A stretch of 45,541 nt of DNA. Source: Planctomycetota bacterium. GTDB taxonomy: Bacteria; Planctomycetota; Phycisphaerae; Phycisphaerales; SM1A02. The position numbers and the translations under genes are program-made. This document shows positions 16,662 through 23,290 of this stretch, piece by piece. Location of the stretch: assembly GCA_022568135.1 (NCBI GenBank), contig JADFFQ010000030.1:1-45541 (forward strand). The letters run 5' to 3'. The stretch's first letter is position 1; every line of letters starts with the position of its first letter. Under the pieces are notes generated by a model. That model had not been told where the DNA came from, did not search any database, and saw only the letters and a program-made list of their open reading frames with translations.

Positions 16662-17905
16662 CCCAGACCGTTGATCCATTCGATGAGCTGGCGGCATTGT
16701 TCCTTACCGAGGCGGATGAGCCGCGCACGGTCGATCGCGATGGGCATTGCACCACCGTCGAGCTGGTGGTCGTGGGGCATCTGCCTGTGCGGGCGGGTCT
16801 GTGGCTGACGCCCTACGCCGACGCCCGGGCCCGCGAGGGCGGGCCGACGGCGCTGCTTCGTCTCGATTCGGATGAACCCAGCATTCAAATACTGCAACCG
16901 CCCGAAGCGATGGTGTCGATGTCAGCGGGGCCGGCGGGCTATCCAACTATACGCGATGCGGTTGGGGTCTTGGCGCGCGCGGGGGTCGGCATGTGGGTGG
17001 TTCGCCCGGGTTCCGACGTGGCCCCGAGCGAGCTGCTTGAAGCTGGTGCTGATCGCATCACCATTCTCTCCAGTGCCGATGAAGCGGCGATCGTCGGCGC
17101 TTATCAACGGCTCAAGGACCTCGTCGAGGCTGCCGAGCAATCCGGCGTCGCGCTGCCGTCGCTTGGCCTGGCCGTGCTGGGCGCGGATCGCCAGGCCGCC
17201 GAGCGCATGCGGCAGCGGCTCAACCGAACCACAAGCACCTTCCTTGAGATCCAGTTGCCGCTGGTGGCGTGCGTGCAGCGAATGGATGCCGCGATCCGCG
17301 CCGAGGACTTCCCGCGGTTGGCTGATGAGCCCGCGCCGTCTCTTGAATCGGTGCTTGGATGGATCCGCGACGCTTCTCTCTCCGCGCCGCCGCTTGCGGC
17401 TTCGCGGGCATCAACAATTGAGCCCGACCTAGGCAACAACCGCCGCTGGCCTTCATCGGTCAAGATCGCTCCCAAGCCATCCGTCGAGGTCGAGCCGAAG
17501 GACCCTGACTCGCCCACCGAACCGGATGCACATGGCGCACCGATCACGCTCGCCAAGTACGTCCCGGGCCTGACCCCGCTGCCGGTGCGCTGTCCGGGAC
17601 ACGAGCGGCTGGAGTTCGGGGTCGATTCAGCCGGCCGGCTGCACGTGCTGGCCCGCGAGGCTCAACTGCGCGATCTGTACGCCGTCGAAGCATGGGCCAA
17701 CGCGCACCGCGAGCTGATTGCCCGCGCCTGCGCGGATCAATGGATCGATCCGACCGCGATTCCCGTCCGCCACGTGTTCACCGACGAGCCGGCGTCACTG
17801 GCCGACCTGCACGGCTGCGACCTGCGGCTGCACGTGCTCGCCCCGGTGACCGTCGCCGGCCGCCGCGGCTGGTACGCCGCCCCCCTCAACGCCCTCGTGC
17901 GCTAG
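16658..17905 (+). CDS. MinD/FlhG-like protein lacking Walker A (putative pseudo-ATPase partner)
   Basis: A protein of 415 residues whose ATG overlaps the ParA-CBM gene stop. The central part reads like the SIMIBI/FlhG fold: GPTALLRLDSDEPS where the first core strand is expected, then VRPGSDVAPSELLEAGADR, ITILSSADEAAIVGAYQRLKD (like the helix after the ADP-binding strand in MinD/FlhG), GLAVLGADRQAAERMRQRL and EIQLPLVACVQRMDAA. Where a P-loop would be expected there is VVGHLPVRAGLWLTPYAD, with no GKT. The last 100 residues form a separate unknown domain. It may be a nucleotide-blind partner of the upstream ATPase. The fold assignment is inference. Confidence 0.65.
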   Translation: MTQTVDPFDELAALFLTEADEPRTVDRDGHCTTVELVVVGHLPVRAGLWLTPYADARAREGGPTALLRLDSDEPSIQILQPPEAMVSMSAGPAGYPTIRDAVGVLARAGVGMWVVRPGSDVAPSELLEAGADRITILSSADEAAIVGAYQRLKDLVEAAEQSGVALPSLGLAVLGADRQAAERMRQRLNRTTSTFLEIQLPLVACVQRMDAAIRAEDFPRLADEPAPSLESVLGWIRDASLSAPPLAASRASTIEPDLGNNRRWPSSVKIAPKPSVEVEPKDPDSPTEPDAHGAPITLAKYVPGLTPLPVRCPGHERLEFGVDSAGRLHVLAREAQLRDLYAVEAWANAHRELIARACADQWIDPTAIPVRHVFTDEPASLADLHGCDLRLHVLAPVTVAGRRGWYAAPLNALVR

Positions 17906-17926
17906 ACATCGACGCAATTGCCGAAG

Positions 17927-18004
17927 CCGGGCCTGATCCGCCGCGGCGGACCGCGTCGGGACGAGGAAGGCCCGGGTTGCCCTGTCAGGGCGAGGAAGGT
18001 CCGG
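17927..18004 (+). repeat. Structured 3'-UTR repeat, copy 2
   Basis: The element starts 22 bases after the 17905 stop. The outer arms are CCGGGCCT (17927-17934) and AGGCCCGG (17968-17975). Compared with copy 1 both arms changed together (A to G and T to C), so pairing is kept. The inner CCGCCGCGGCGG palindrome is shared, and a second 3' half, GAGGAAGGTCCGG, follows at 17992-18004, as in copy 1. Confidence 0.75.
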
Positions 18005-18080
18005 GTTCAACGCTGAGGCGGCTGTGCGTCTTCCGTGCCTGCTCTAGCGAATGATGCCGGTGAGATAAAGGAGCAAGGCA

Positions 18081-18440
18081 TTGACCGCCCTGGGTCCCAA
18101 CGATGAGCAGTTCGTGTCCGAGCCGATAACGCCGGTTCCGGGGTCATTCTCGACTGAGCCGATGGCTGCCGGCCTTGCGTCATTGCCCCGGGCGTTCACC
18201 TGGCGGAACCGCCGATACGAGATCATCGAATGTATCCGACACGAGAAGGTATCCGCTCCGGAAGGTCACACCGAGGGAAAGGAGCGTTACCTGCGCCGCC
18301 AGTTGTTCCTGGTGCGGTTGAGCACCCGGCAGACGGCGACGCTCTATGTGCAGCGCCAAGCCCGCCGGGGCGCGTCGCCACGGGCCGCTCGGCGCCGCTG
18401 GTTTCTCTATTCGATCCAGGCGGATCCCCGACCCCGCTGA
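18081..18440 (+). CDS. Small conserved-type protein of unknown function (DUF6504-like)
   Basis: A protein of 119 residues starting at TTG 18081, supported by AAAGGAG 8 bases upstream. The pattern F-T-W-R-N-R-R-Y-E-I, YLRRQLFLVRLSTRQTATLYVQR and RRWFLYSI resembles the small beta-rich DUF6504-type proteins, in which an R-x-Y strand and a final WFL strand are conserved. It is basic and soluble, with no signal peptide. It lies between the ParA-like pair and the DUF2752 operon and is co-directional with both. No function is known for the family. Confidence 0.65.
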   Translation: MTALGPNDEQFVSEPITPVPGSFSTEPMAAGLASLPRAFTWRNRRYEIIECIRHEKVSAPEGHTEGKERYLRRQLFLVRLSTRQTATLYVQRQARRGASPRAARRRWFLYSIQADPRPR

Positions 18441-18487
18441 CCGCCCGCCGATCTCGTTGCCCGACCCGACCGCGATGAGTACCGTAC

Positions 18488-18979
18488 ATGCACATGCCCG
18501 CATCGAACCTGGCATCAGCCCCTTCGGCGGTAGTCCTTGCATCCGGGCGGACATCGGTGGCGACTCGGCGTCTGATCGGGACGGCGGTCGCGATCTGCTC
18601 TGCCGGACTCCTGGCCCTAGCGGCCTACCTTCAGCCCTCGGCCACCGGACTGGGCACCCACGCCCAGTTGACCAGAGTCCAATGCGGGTGGATCGTGCTG
18701 ATGGACACCCCGTGTCCGACCTGTGGCATGACCACCGCCTTCGCCCACGCCGCAGATGGTCATCTGCTCGCGGCGCTGGCCGCGCAACCGCTGGGGGCGC
18801 TTCTGGCCGTCGCGACCGCGATGGCGCTGCTGATCGGGGTCTATGTGGCCGCGACCGGCTCACGCGTTGGCGCGATGTTTGGACGCCTCTGGGGCCCCCG
18901 TGCGGCATGGGTTCTCGGCGGCCTGGTGGTGTCAGCATGGATCTACAAGATCATCATCTACAAAGGGCTGCTCCAATGA
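18488..18979 (+). CDS. DUF2752 integral membrane protein
   Basis: A protein of 163 residues. A hydrophobic helix (about 32-48) is followed by the conserved CPTCGMTTAFAHAADG motif that defines DUF2752, then two further helices (about 100-118 and 135-155). The paired Cys of CPxCG may bind a metal or form a disulfide. The role of the family is unknown, though it recurs in planctomycetes and actinobacteria. Its stop overlaps the start of the following lipoprotein (ATGA), making it the first gene of a four-gene coupled run. A larger overlapping frame beginning at 18346 is a shadow of this gene. Confidence 0.85.
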   Translation: MHMPASNLASAPSAVVLASGRTSVATRRLIGTAVAICSAGLLALAAYLQPSATGLGTHAQLTRVQCGWIVLMDTPCPTCGMTTAFAHAADGHLLAALAAQPLGALLAVATAMALLIGVYVAATGSRVGAMFGRLWGPRAAWVLGGLVVSAWIYKIIIYKGLLQ

Positions 18980-19647
18980 TCCGCCGGGTGACCTCGTTCG
19001 TCTTGCTCCTGGCCGGCTGTATCGGTCTGTGTGGATGTATCGTCGGCAGGCTGGTAGGGGGCATGGCCCAGAACGTTGAGTACTCCAAGCTCATCGAGGT
19101 CCATCCCGCCTACGCCGGCCTGGAAAACAAGACTATTGCCGTGCTCGTGAACGCCGATATGGCCACGATCTATGAACATCCGGAGGTCGCGCTGACCATC
19201 GCCACCAATGTCTCCCGTCGCATCCGCAGCAATGTGCCGGGCGCACGTGTGCTGTCGCCGGGCGCGGTCGCGGACTGGCAGTTCCGCACCACGCAGTGGA
19301 GCGCCATGCCCTACGGCGAGATCGCCCAGCAGCTCAACGCTGATCGCCTGGTGCTCATCGACCTGTATGAGTATCGCCTCCATCCGCCCGGTAACCAGTG
19401 GCTCTGGGAGGGCGTGTGCATCGCCAACGTCGCCGTGATCGAGCGCGACGGATTCGATCCCGACAACTATGTGGACTCCTTCAATATCGAGAGCAGGTTC
19501 CCCGACATCAAGGGCGTCGGGCGCGACAGCGCCGTTGCGGCCCAGATTCAGACCGGCCTGCTTTCGCGGTTCGTCGAACGCACGGCGTGGCTGTTCTACA
19601 CCCATCTGGAGCCGAAACATCCTGACAAGTACCAGCCGCCGCCATGA
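18976..19647 (+). CDS. Predicted lipoprotein of unknown function
   Basis: A protein of 223 residues from ATG 18976. The N-terminus RRVTSFVLLLAGCIGLCGC carries two possible lipoboxes (LAGC and LCGC), so the mature protein should be membrane-anchored. The domain has alternating strands and helices (KTIAVLVNADMATIYEHPEVALTIATNVSRRI, ADRLVLIDLYEYRLH), similar in outline to the CsgG/LpoB-like fold that assembles at the outer membrane. That resemblance is by pattern only. The next gene looks like a diverged paralogue (RTLVFVDD..., IRRAIADKAS..., QQVIYVEMVSF). It overlaps both neighbours by four bases. Confidence 0.78.
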   Translation: MIRRVTSFVLLLAGCIGLCGCIVGRLVGGMAQNVEYSKLIEVHPAYAGLENKTIAVLVNADMATIYEHPEVALTIATNVSRRIRSNVPGARVLSPGAVADWQFRTTQWSAMPYGEIAQQLNADRLVLIDLYEYRLHPPGNQWLWEGVCIANVAVIERDGFDPDNYVDSFNIESRFPDIKGVGRDSAVAAQIQTGLLSRFVERTAWLFYTHLEPKHPDKYQPPP

Positions 19648-20357
19648 GCCCCGAATCATCACCCATTGGCGATCCGTCTCGCCGCCGGGCTTGTCGGGGC
19701 GTCTTGAACTTCGTCGTTGCCGCGTCGTTGTGTTCGCCGCTGCTCTCATGCAACATCGTTGGACCTGCGGCCTATCTGGCCCTGGGGCCGCCCAAGGTTG
19801 AGGCTCAGTACCTGCTCGTCGATCGGCCGACGTTGGTGTTTGTGGACGATCGAAACAACGCGATCCCACTGAACGCCTCCCGCATCCGGCGGGCCATCGC
19901 CGACAAGGCGAGCACCGATCTGATGGCCAAGGAGATCCTCACCAAGACCATCAGCCCGCGCGATGCCATGGCTCTGACTCGTCAACGCGATCGCAACGAT
20001 CGTTTGTTGCCGATTGAAGCCATCGGCGAGATCGTGGACGCCCAGCAGGTGATCTACGTGGAGATGGTCAGCTTTGTGGGCTCACCGGACGGAGTCACGC
20101 CGCGCGCCACCGCTGTCTGTCGCGTCAAGGTCATCGACGTGGCGAACCGAACCCGCGTGTTCCCCGCCCCCGACGCACAAGAGCCCTGGCAACTGGTGTC
20201 GGTGACCACCCGAGCCCTCGACCTCGAGCTGTATCGAACGCCCGCGGGGCGCCGTCAAATCGAACAGATGCTTGCCGAGCAACTCGGCGATCGTGTGGCC
20301 AAGCTGTTCTACAGGCATGTCCCCGACGAGCTTGGCTCCAGGTTGCAGCGGCGGTGA
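19644..20357 (+). CDS. Second predicted lipoprotein, possible paralogue of the previous gene
   Basis: A protein of 237 residues. After a 20-residue charged lead there is a hydrophobic stretch ending near LLSC, a possible lipobox. The body follows the same order as the upstream protein: a strand with valine/aspartate (TLVFVDDRNN), a helix (SRIRRAIADKASTDLMAKEIL), a second strand with VIYVEMVSFVGSPDG, and a final helix ending ERTAWLFYTH-like in the first protein and DRVAKLFYRHVPDE here. The shared ending (LFY.H) supports paralogy. Together they could form a heteromeric envelope assembly, which is inference. Confidence 0.75.
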   Translation: MSPESSPIGDPSRRRACRGVLNFVVAASLCSPLLSCNIVGPAAYLALGPPKVEAQYLLVDRPTLVFVDDRNNAIPLNASRIRRAIADKASTDLMAKEILTKTISPRDAMALTRQRDRNDRLLPIEAIGEIVDAQQVIYVEMVSFVGSPDGVTPRATAVCRVKVIDVANRTRVFPAPDAQEPWQLVSVTTRALDLELYRTPAGRRQIEQMLAEQLGDRVAKLFYRHVPDELGSRLQRR

Positions 20358-21562
20358 GGATCCTTCACCTGATCGACCCCGCTGCGGCCGGGGGAGGCCC
20401 GTGCACCCTTGGGCTTGTCGCCGCCGCGCTCTCACACTCGCCCCAGCATCGCCACGATGTGCTCATCATCGGCACCAGCGCCCACCTCGCGCTGGCCGGG
20501 CGCTGCGGCCTCGAGCCACTGGGCCGCATCGGCACGCCGTTGAATCGTCCGTCCCTGGCCCGCAACGCGATGCGAAAGTTCCTGCGGGCCTATGAATCTG
20601 CCTCGAACAAGTACGACCTGCTTCATGCCTGGACGCCCGGCTGCGGCGCGTTAGCTGCGTCCGTGGCCGGGGACCGCCGAGTGCTGACCGGCCCGGTCGT
20701 CGCTCACACGAGCGGCCGCGCTGGGCCGTTGGAGATACGCCGGCTCCAGCGCGGTCACGTGCGGCTGCTGTGCGCCTCGCCCGCGGTCAGGAGCGTCTAC
20801 GAAGCCGCCGGGCTCGATTCAGCGCGGCTCACAGTTCTTGCCCCAGCCGTGGACCGCAACGTGATTGCCTTCTCAGACCGCTTGCGGCTTCGCGCCACTT
20901 GGGGTGCCCACGAAAAGACCTTTGTGGTCGGGCTGCTGGGTGAACCCGCGCGCTGGGTCGATGCCCGCGCCGCGGTCAACGCCGTTTCCCGCATTGCCTT
21001 GGGCCCAAAGGAGGTCACGGTTGTCCTGCACCCCGATTCGGCTGGGCGACCAATCGCACAGCAGTGGCTTGCCAGCCTGGCCATGCCTGATCGGCTGGTC
21101 GTGGACGAGAAGATCGCCGAGCCCTGGCGGATCGTTCCCGGTCTCGACGCGGCACTGTTCATGAGCACTGCGATGAACGCGTCGCCTCCTGCCTTCGACA
21201 GCCACCGGCGCAAGCCGCCGGGCCTTCTTCGCGCATTGCTCAGCCCAAGTGCGTGGCCGCGCCGGCTTCCCAACATCCTGCCCGTGTTGTGGGCGATGGC
21301 CGCAGGCGTGCCCGTGATCGCCGAAACTTGCGAGGCGCTTCATACCATCATCGACGACGGTCGCACGGGTCTGCTCTTCGAGCCCGGCGATCCCAACGGC
21401 GCCGCCGAACGTATTCTGCAACTGTATGACGATCCCAGCGTCCGCAAGGCGATCTCCACCGCCGCTGTTGCGCGAATCGATCGGAGCCACAGCCCGGATC
21501 AGTTCGCCGCCCGCCTCGACGAGGCTTATATGTGCGCAATGTCGCGCCGAGTCGCCCCATAA
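20354..21562 (+). CDS. GT4-family (GT-B fold) glycosyltransferase
   Basis: A protein of 402 residues starting at GTG 20354, which overlaps the previous stop by four bases. The N-terminal domain begins MRILHLIDPAAAGGGPC, the usual GT4 opening. The C-terminal domain contains VVGLLGEPARWVD, the segment LPVLWAMAAGVPVIAETCEALHTII and the trailing DGRTGLLFEPGDPNGAAERI that binds the nucleotide-sugar donor. The E-x7-E motif is modified (AETCEALHTIIDDGRTG). It is likely a cytoplasmic enzyme using UDP- or GDP-sugars for a surface glycan or glycolipid. A REP-like hairpin begins at its TAA stop. Confidence 0.87.
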   Translation: MRILHLIDPAAAGGGPCTLGLVAAALSHSPQHRHDVLIIGTSAHLALAGRCGLEPLGRIGTPLNRPSLARNAMRKFLRAYESASNKYDLLHAWTPGCGALAASVAGDRRVLTGPVVAHTSGRAGPLEIRRLQRGHVRLLCASPAVRSVYEAAGLDSARLTVLAPAVDRNVIAFSDRLRLRATWGAHEKTFVVGLLGEPARWVDARAAVNAVSRIALGPKEVTVVLHPDSAGRPIAQQWLASLAMPDRLVVDEKIAEPWRIVPGLDAALFMSTAMNASPPAFDSHRRKPPGLLRALLSPSAWPRRLPNILPVLWAMAAGVPVIAETCEALHTIIDDGRTGLLFEPGDPNGAAERILQLYDDPSVRKAISTAAVARIDRSHSPDQFAARLDEAYMCAMSRRVAP

Positions 21563-21590
21563 AGCCGCGACCGATGGTCGCGGTCTTCTC
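21560..21590 (+). terminator. REP-like hairpin at the GT4 stop codon
   Basis: The TAA stop is followed by AGCCGCGACC-gat-GGTCGCGGT (stem 21564-21584, 9 pairs) and a pyrimidine-rich TCTTCTCTC. It could terminate the operon. The same stem occurs at 43349-43366, and the TAA-AGCCGC junction is shared with the REP copy at 32545. Confidence 0.6.
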
Positions 21591-21660
21591 TCACGCACGA
21601 TGTTGACCCGATCGTCGCACACCGAGTCGTAGGGTCCGCTGCGCGGACCATCTTCTGTCT

Positions 21661-21831
21661 CCACCGAGCCCGCCTTGCGAGAACTGCACGCCCGCGAATC
21701 TCGCCGTCGCGGACATCTCCGGTTCCGCCAATGTGCCGGATGGGTGCATCGATGCGTTCGATCTGGCGAAGCTGCTGGCCGAGTGGTGCTCGGCCGCAGG
21801 CGGCAACCCCTGCGGCACATGCGGCCCGTAG
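21661..21831 (+). pseudogene. Decayed dockerin-like C-terminal tail (remnant 1)
   Basis: An open fragment encoding a dockerin-like end: CENCTPANLAVADISGSANV, then PDGCIDAFDLAKLLAEW and a Cys/Gly tail ending CGTCGP before TAG at 21829. It has no start codon context or upstream domain, so it looks like the surviving 3' end of a lost secreted-protein gene. Its pattern matches the intact gene at 22094-22945. Confidence 0.6.
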
Positions 21832-21850
21832 CTGCGCGACGCCTATCGCA

Positions 21851-21893
21851 GAGAACCCCAACCCTCGGCCTCATCCGGCCGGGGGTTCTCTTT
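21851..21893 (+). terminator. Strong intrinsic terminator
   Basis: GAGAACCCC (21851-21859) pairs with GGGGTTCTC (21882-21890), with an inner CGGCC/GGCCG stem, followed by TTTC. It lies directly after dockerin remnant 1, as expected for the terminator of the lost gene. Confidence 0.75.
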
Positions 21894-21909
21894 CGGCCGC
21901 GCCCGAACC

Positions 21910-21963
21910 GTTGCCATCCTCGACCTGCTGACCCGCCGCGGCGGGCTCGCCAACTGGGGGTGA
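21910..21963 (+). pseudogene. Second dockerin-tail remnant with a palindromic insertion
   Basis: The 54 bases encode VAILDLLTRRGGLANWG and a stop. They align with the GILDLLTLLANWG coding DNA at 22795-22835, apart from about 11 inserted bases (CGCCGCGGCGG) that break the repeat. The inserted palindrome also forms the core of the repeats at 2269-2284 and 17937-17950. The remaining bases to 22093 hold only the leader of the next gene. Confidence 0.55.
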
Positions 21964-22093
21964 GCAGCGGGTTGCTGCTCGTGGTTTGCAGAGGCAGATT
22001 GGCAACACTCTTGCCTTGCCCAACAGTGCAGGGAATAATGCTTGAGGGCGTATATGCTCGACCCGAAGAGCGATGTAGAAAGGTGGAAGTACG

Positions 22094-22945
22094 ATGAACA
22101 AACACTGCCTGTTGAGCCTTGCTGCTGTCGGATGCGCTGCGGGGGTGGCCGAGCCGGCCCACGCGAGCTTCTTCGACCTGATGCAGATCGAACAGGTGAT
22201 CGGCGGCGTGGCGGGCGACACCGCTGCCCAGGCGATCCAGCTGCGCATGCGGGCCGACTTCCAATGCTTCGTGAGCGAAGCCAAGCTGATGGCCCACGAC
22301 GCGGCGGGTGAGAATCCTGTGCTCCTGATCGATTTTCAATCGGACCTTCCCGGTTGTAATCCTGGCGATCGCGTGCTGATTGTCAGCGAGAACTTCTGCC
22401 TATTCCTCGATGACCACTACGATCTTGCGGACTTCACGCTCACCAATCTAATTCCGCAAAGCTACCTGGCCGCGGGTTCTATCACCTTCGAGGACGACGC
22501 CGGCACGATCGTCTTTTGGCGGCTAAGTTGGGGTGGCAAGAACTACACCGGGCCAACCGACGGCTCGAACATCAACGACGCCGACGGCGAGTTCGGGCCG
22601 CCCTGGCCGGGACCGCTACCCTCGGACGGCCTACAGGCCCTGCAGTTTCAAGGCCCCCCGGACGCGCAAAGCACCAACAACCAGGATGACTATGCCCTGG
22701 GCACGTCAACCTGGCGGAACAATGCCGGCGCCGGTGACGGCCTCGTGTCCTGCCCGGCAAATCTTGAGGCGCCCGGTGGTTGTGGCAAGGACGTCGGCAT
22801 CCTCGACCTCCTCACTCTGCTCGCCAACTGGGGGCCGACTCCCCCCGGCGAGGGCTTACCAGCCGACCTGGACTGCGATGGCAACGTCGGCATCCTCGAC
22901 CTGTTGAGGCTGCTGGCCGCCTGGGGGCCGTGTCCCTGTCCCTGA
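22094..22945 (+). CDS. Secreted protein with two C-terminal planctomycete dockerin-like repeats
   Basis: A protein of 283 residues with an AAGGTGG ribosome-binding site before ATG 22094. The signal peptide (about 1-25) ends AEPAHA. Residues 26-225 form a beta-rich extracellular domain with four or more Cys and an FFDLMQIEQVIGGV start seen in planctomycete secreted proteins. The last 60 residues contain two dockerin-like repeats, DVGILDLLTLLANWGP and DLDCDGNVGILDLLRLLAAW, each shaped like a calcium-binding loop-helix. In clostridia dockerins attach enzymes to cohesins; in planctomycetes the partner is unknown, and the tail is widely used on exported proteins. Two decayed copies of the tail lie upstream. 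Confidence 0.88.
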   Translation: MNKHCLLSLAAVGCAAGVAEPAHASFFDLMQIEQVIGGVAGDTAAQAIQLRMRADFQCFVSEAKLMAHDAAGENPVLLIDFQSDLPGCNPGDRVLIVSENFCLFLDDHYDLADFTLTNLIPQSYLAAGSITFEDDAGTIVFWRLSWGGKNYTGPTDGSNINDADGEFGPPWPGPLPSDGLQALQFQGPPDAQSTNNQDDYALGTSTWRNNAGAGDGLVSCPANLEAPGGCGKDVGILDLLTLLANWGPTPPGEGLPADLDCDGNVGILDLLRLLAAWGPCPCP

Positions 22946-23290
22946 TCGGCCAAGCGCCATAAGCGATCGGCGATCAGAGCCGTGGTGTCCTTCAGAGCCG
23001 GGCTGTGGACAGACCGGCTCTGATTCTCAGCGCTGAAGTTGACGCTGGCGTGCATGGGCGCCGAGCCGCCGACTGTGTCGGCGGACCGCCCGCATAGCGG
23101 GCGGCTCCGGCGAGTTCAACCGATTCAGCGTCCCTGGTGGGCCAAGGGCGGCAGCGTGAAATGGGTGTGGGATGAGCGGTATCGGCGCACCGTTCACGAC
23201 TACATCGTGCGCCAACGCACGGTCCGCTGAACCCAACCGCCGGGCTGCGCGGTAGAATCCCATAGTGGACCGTCTCACGGGAGGACACAC
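22946..23290. other. Intergenic region with promoter of the protease gene
   Basis: The 345 bases contain a possible transposase remnant (23039-23230), a TAGAAT -10-like hexamer at 23253-23258 and a GGGAGG ribosome-binding site before the ATG at 23291. Nothing else was recognised. Confidence 0.5.
23039..23230 (+). pseudogene. Possible remnant of a REP-type (Y1) transposase C-terminus
   Basis: The last 32 codons read RPWWAKGGSVKWVWDERY then RRTVHDYIVRQRTVR. The WW..GGS...W..DE and HDYIVRQ pattern resembles the end of IS200-like/RAYT transposases around the catalytic Tyr. Nothing upstream encodes the HUH domain, so this would be a decayed fragment. The resemblance is by eye and weak. Confidence 0.35.

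Noticed and set aside
15456..16697. Long minus-strand frame opposite the ParA-CBM gene
   Set aside because: High-GC DNA creates long antisense frames; its translation is Arg/Gly-rich with no family features, and the plus strand is clearly coding.
18346..18975. Long N-terminal extension of the 18976 lipoprotein
   Set aside because: It overlaps the clear DUF2752 gene in another frame and would hide the lipoprotein signal peptide.
20873..22339. A 488-codon minus-strand frame covering the GT4 and dockerin region
   Set aside because: It runs antisense to two supported genes, a terminator and pseudogene remnants, and has no recognisable domain.
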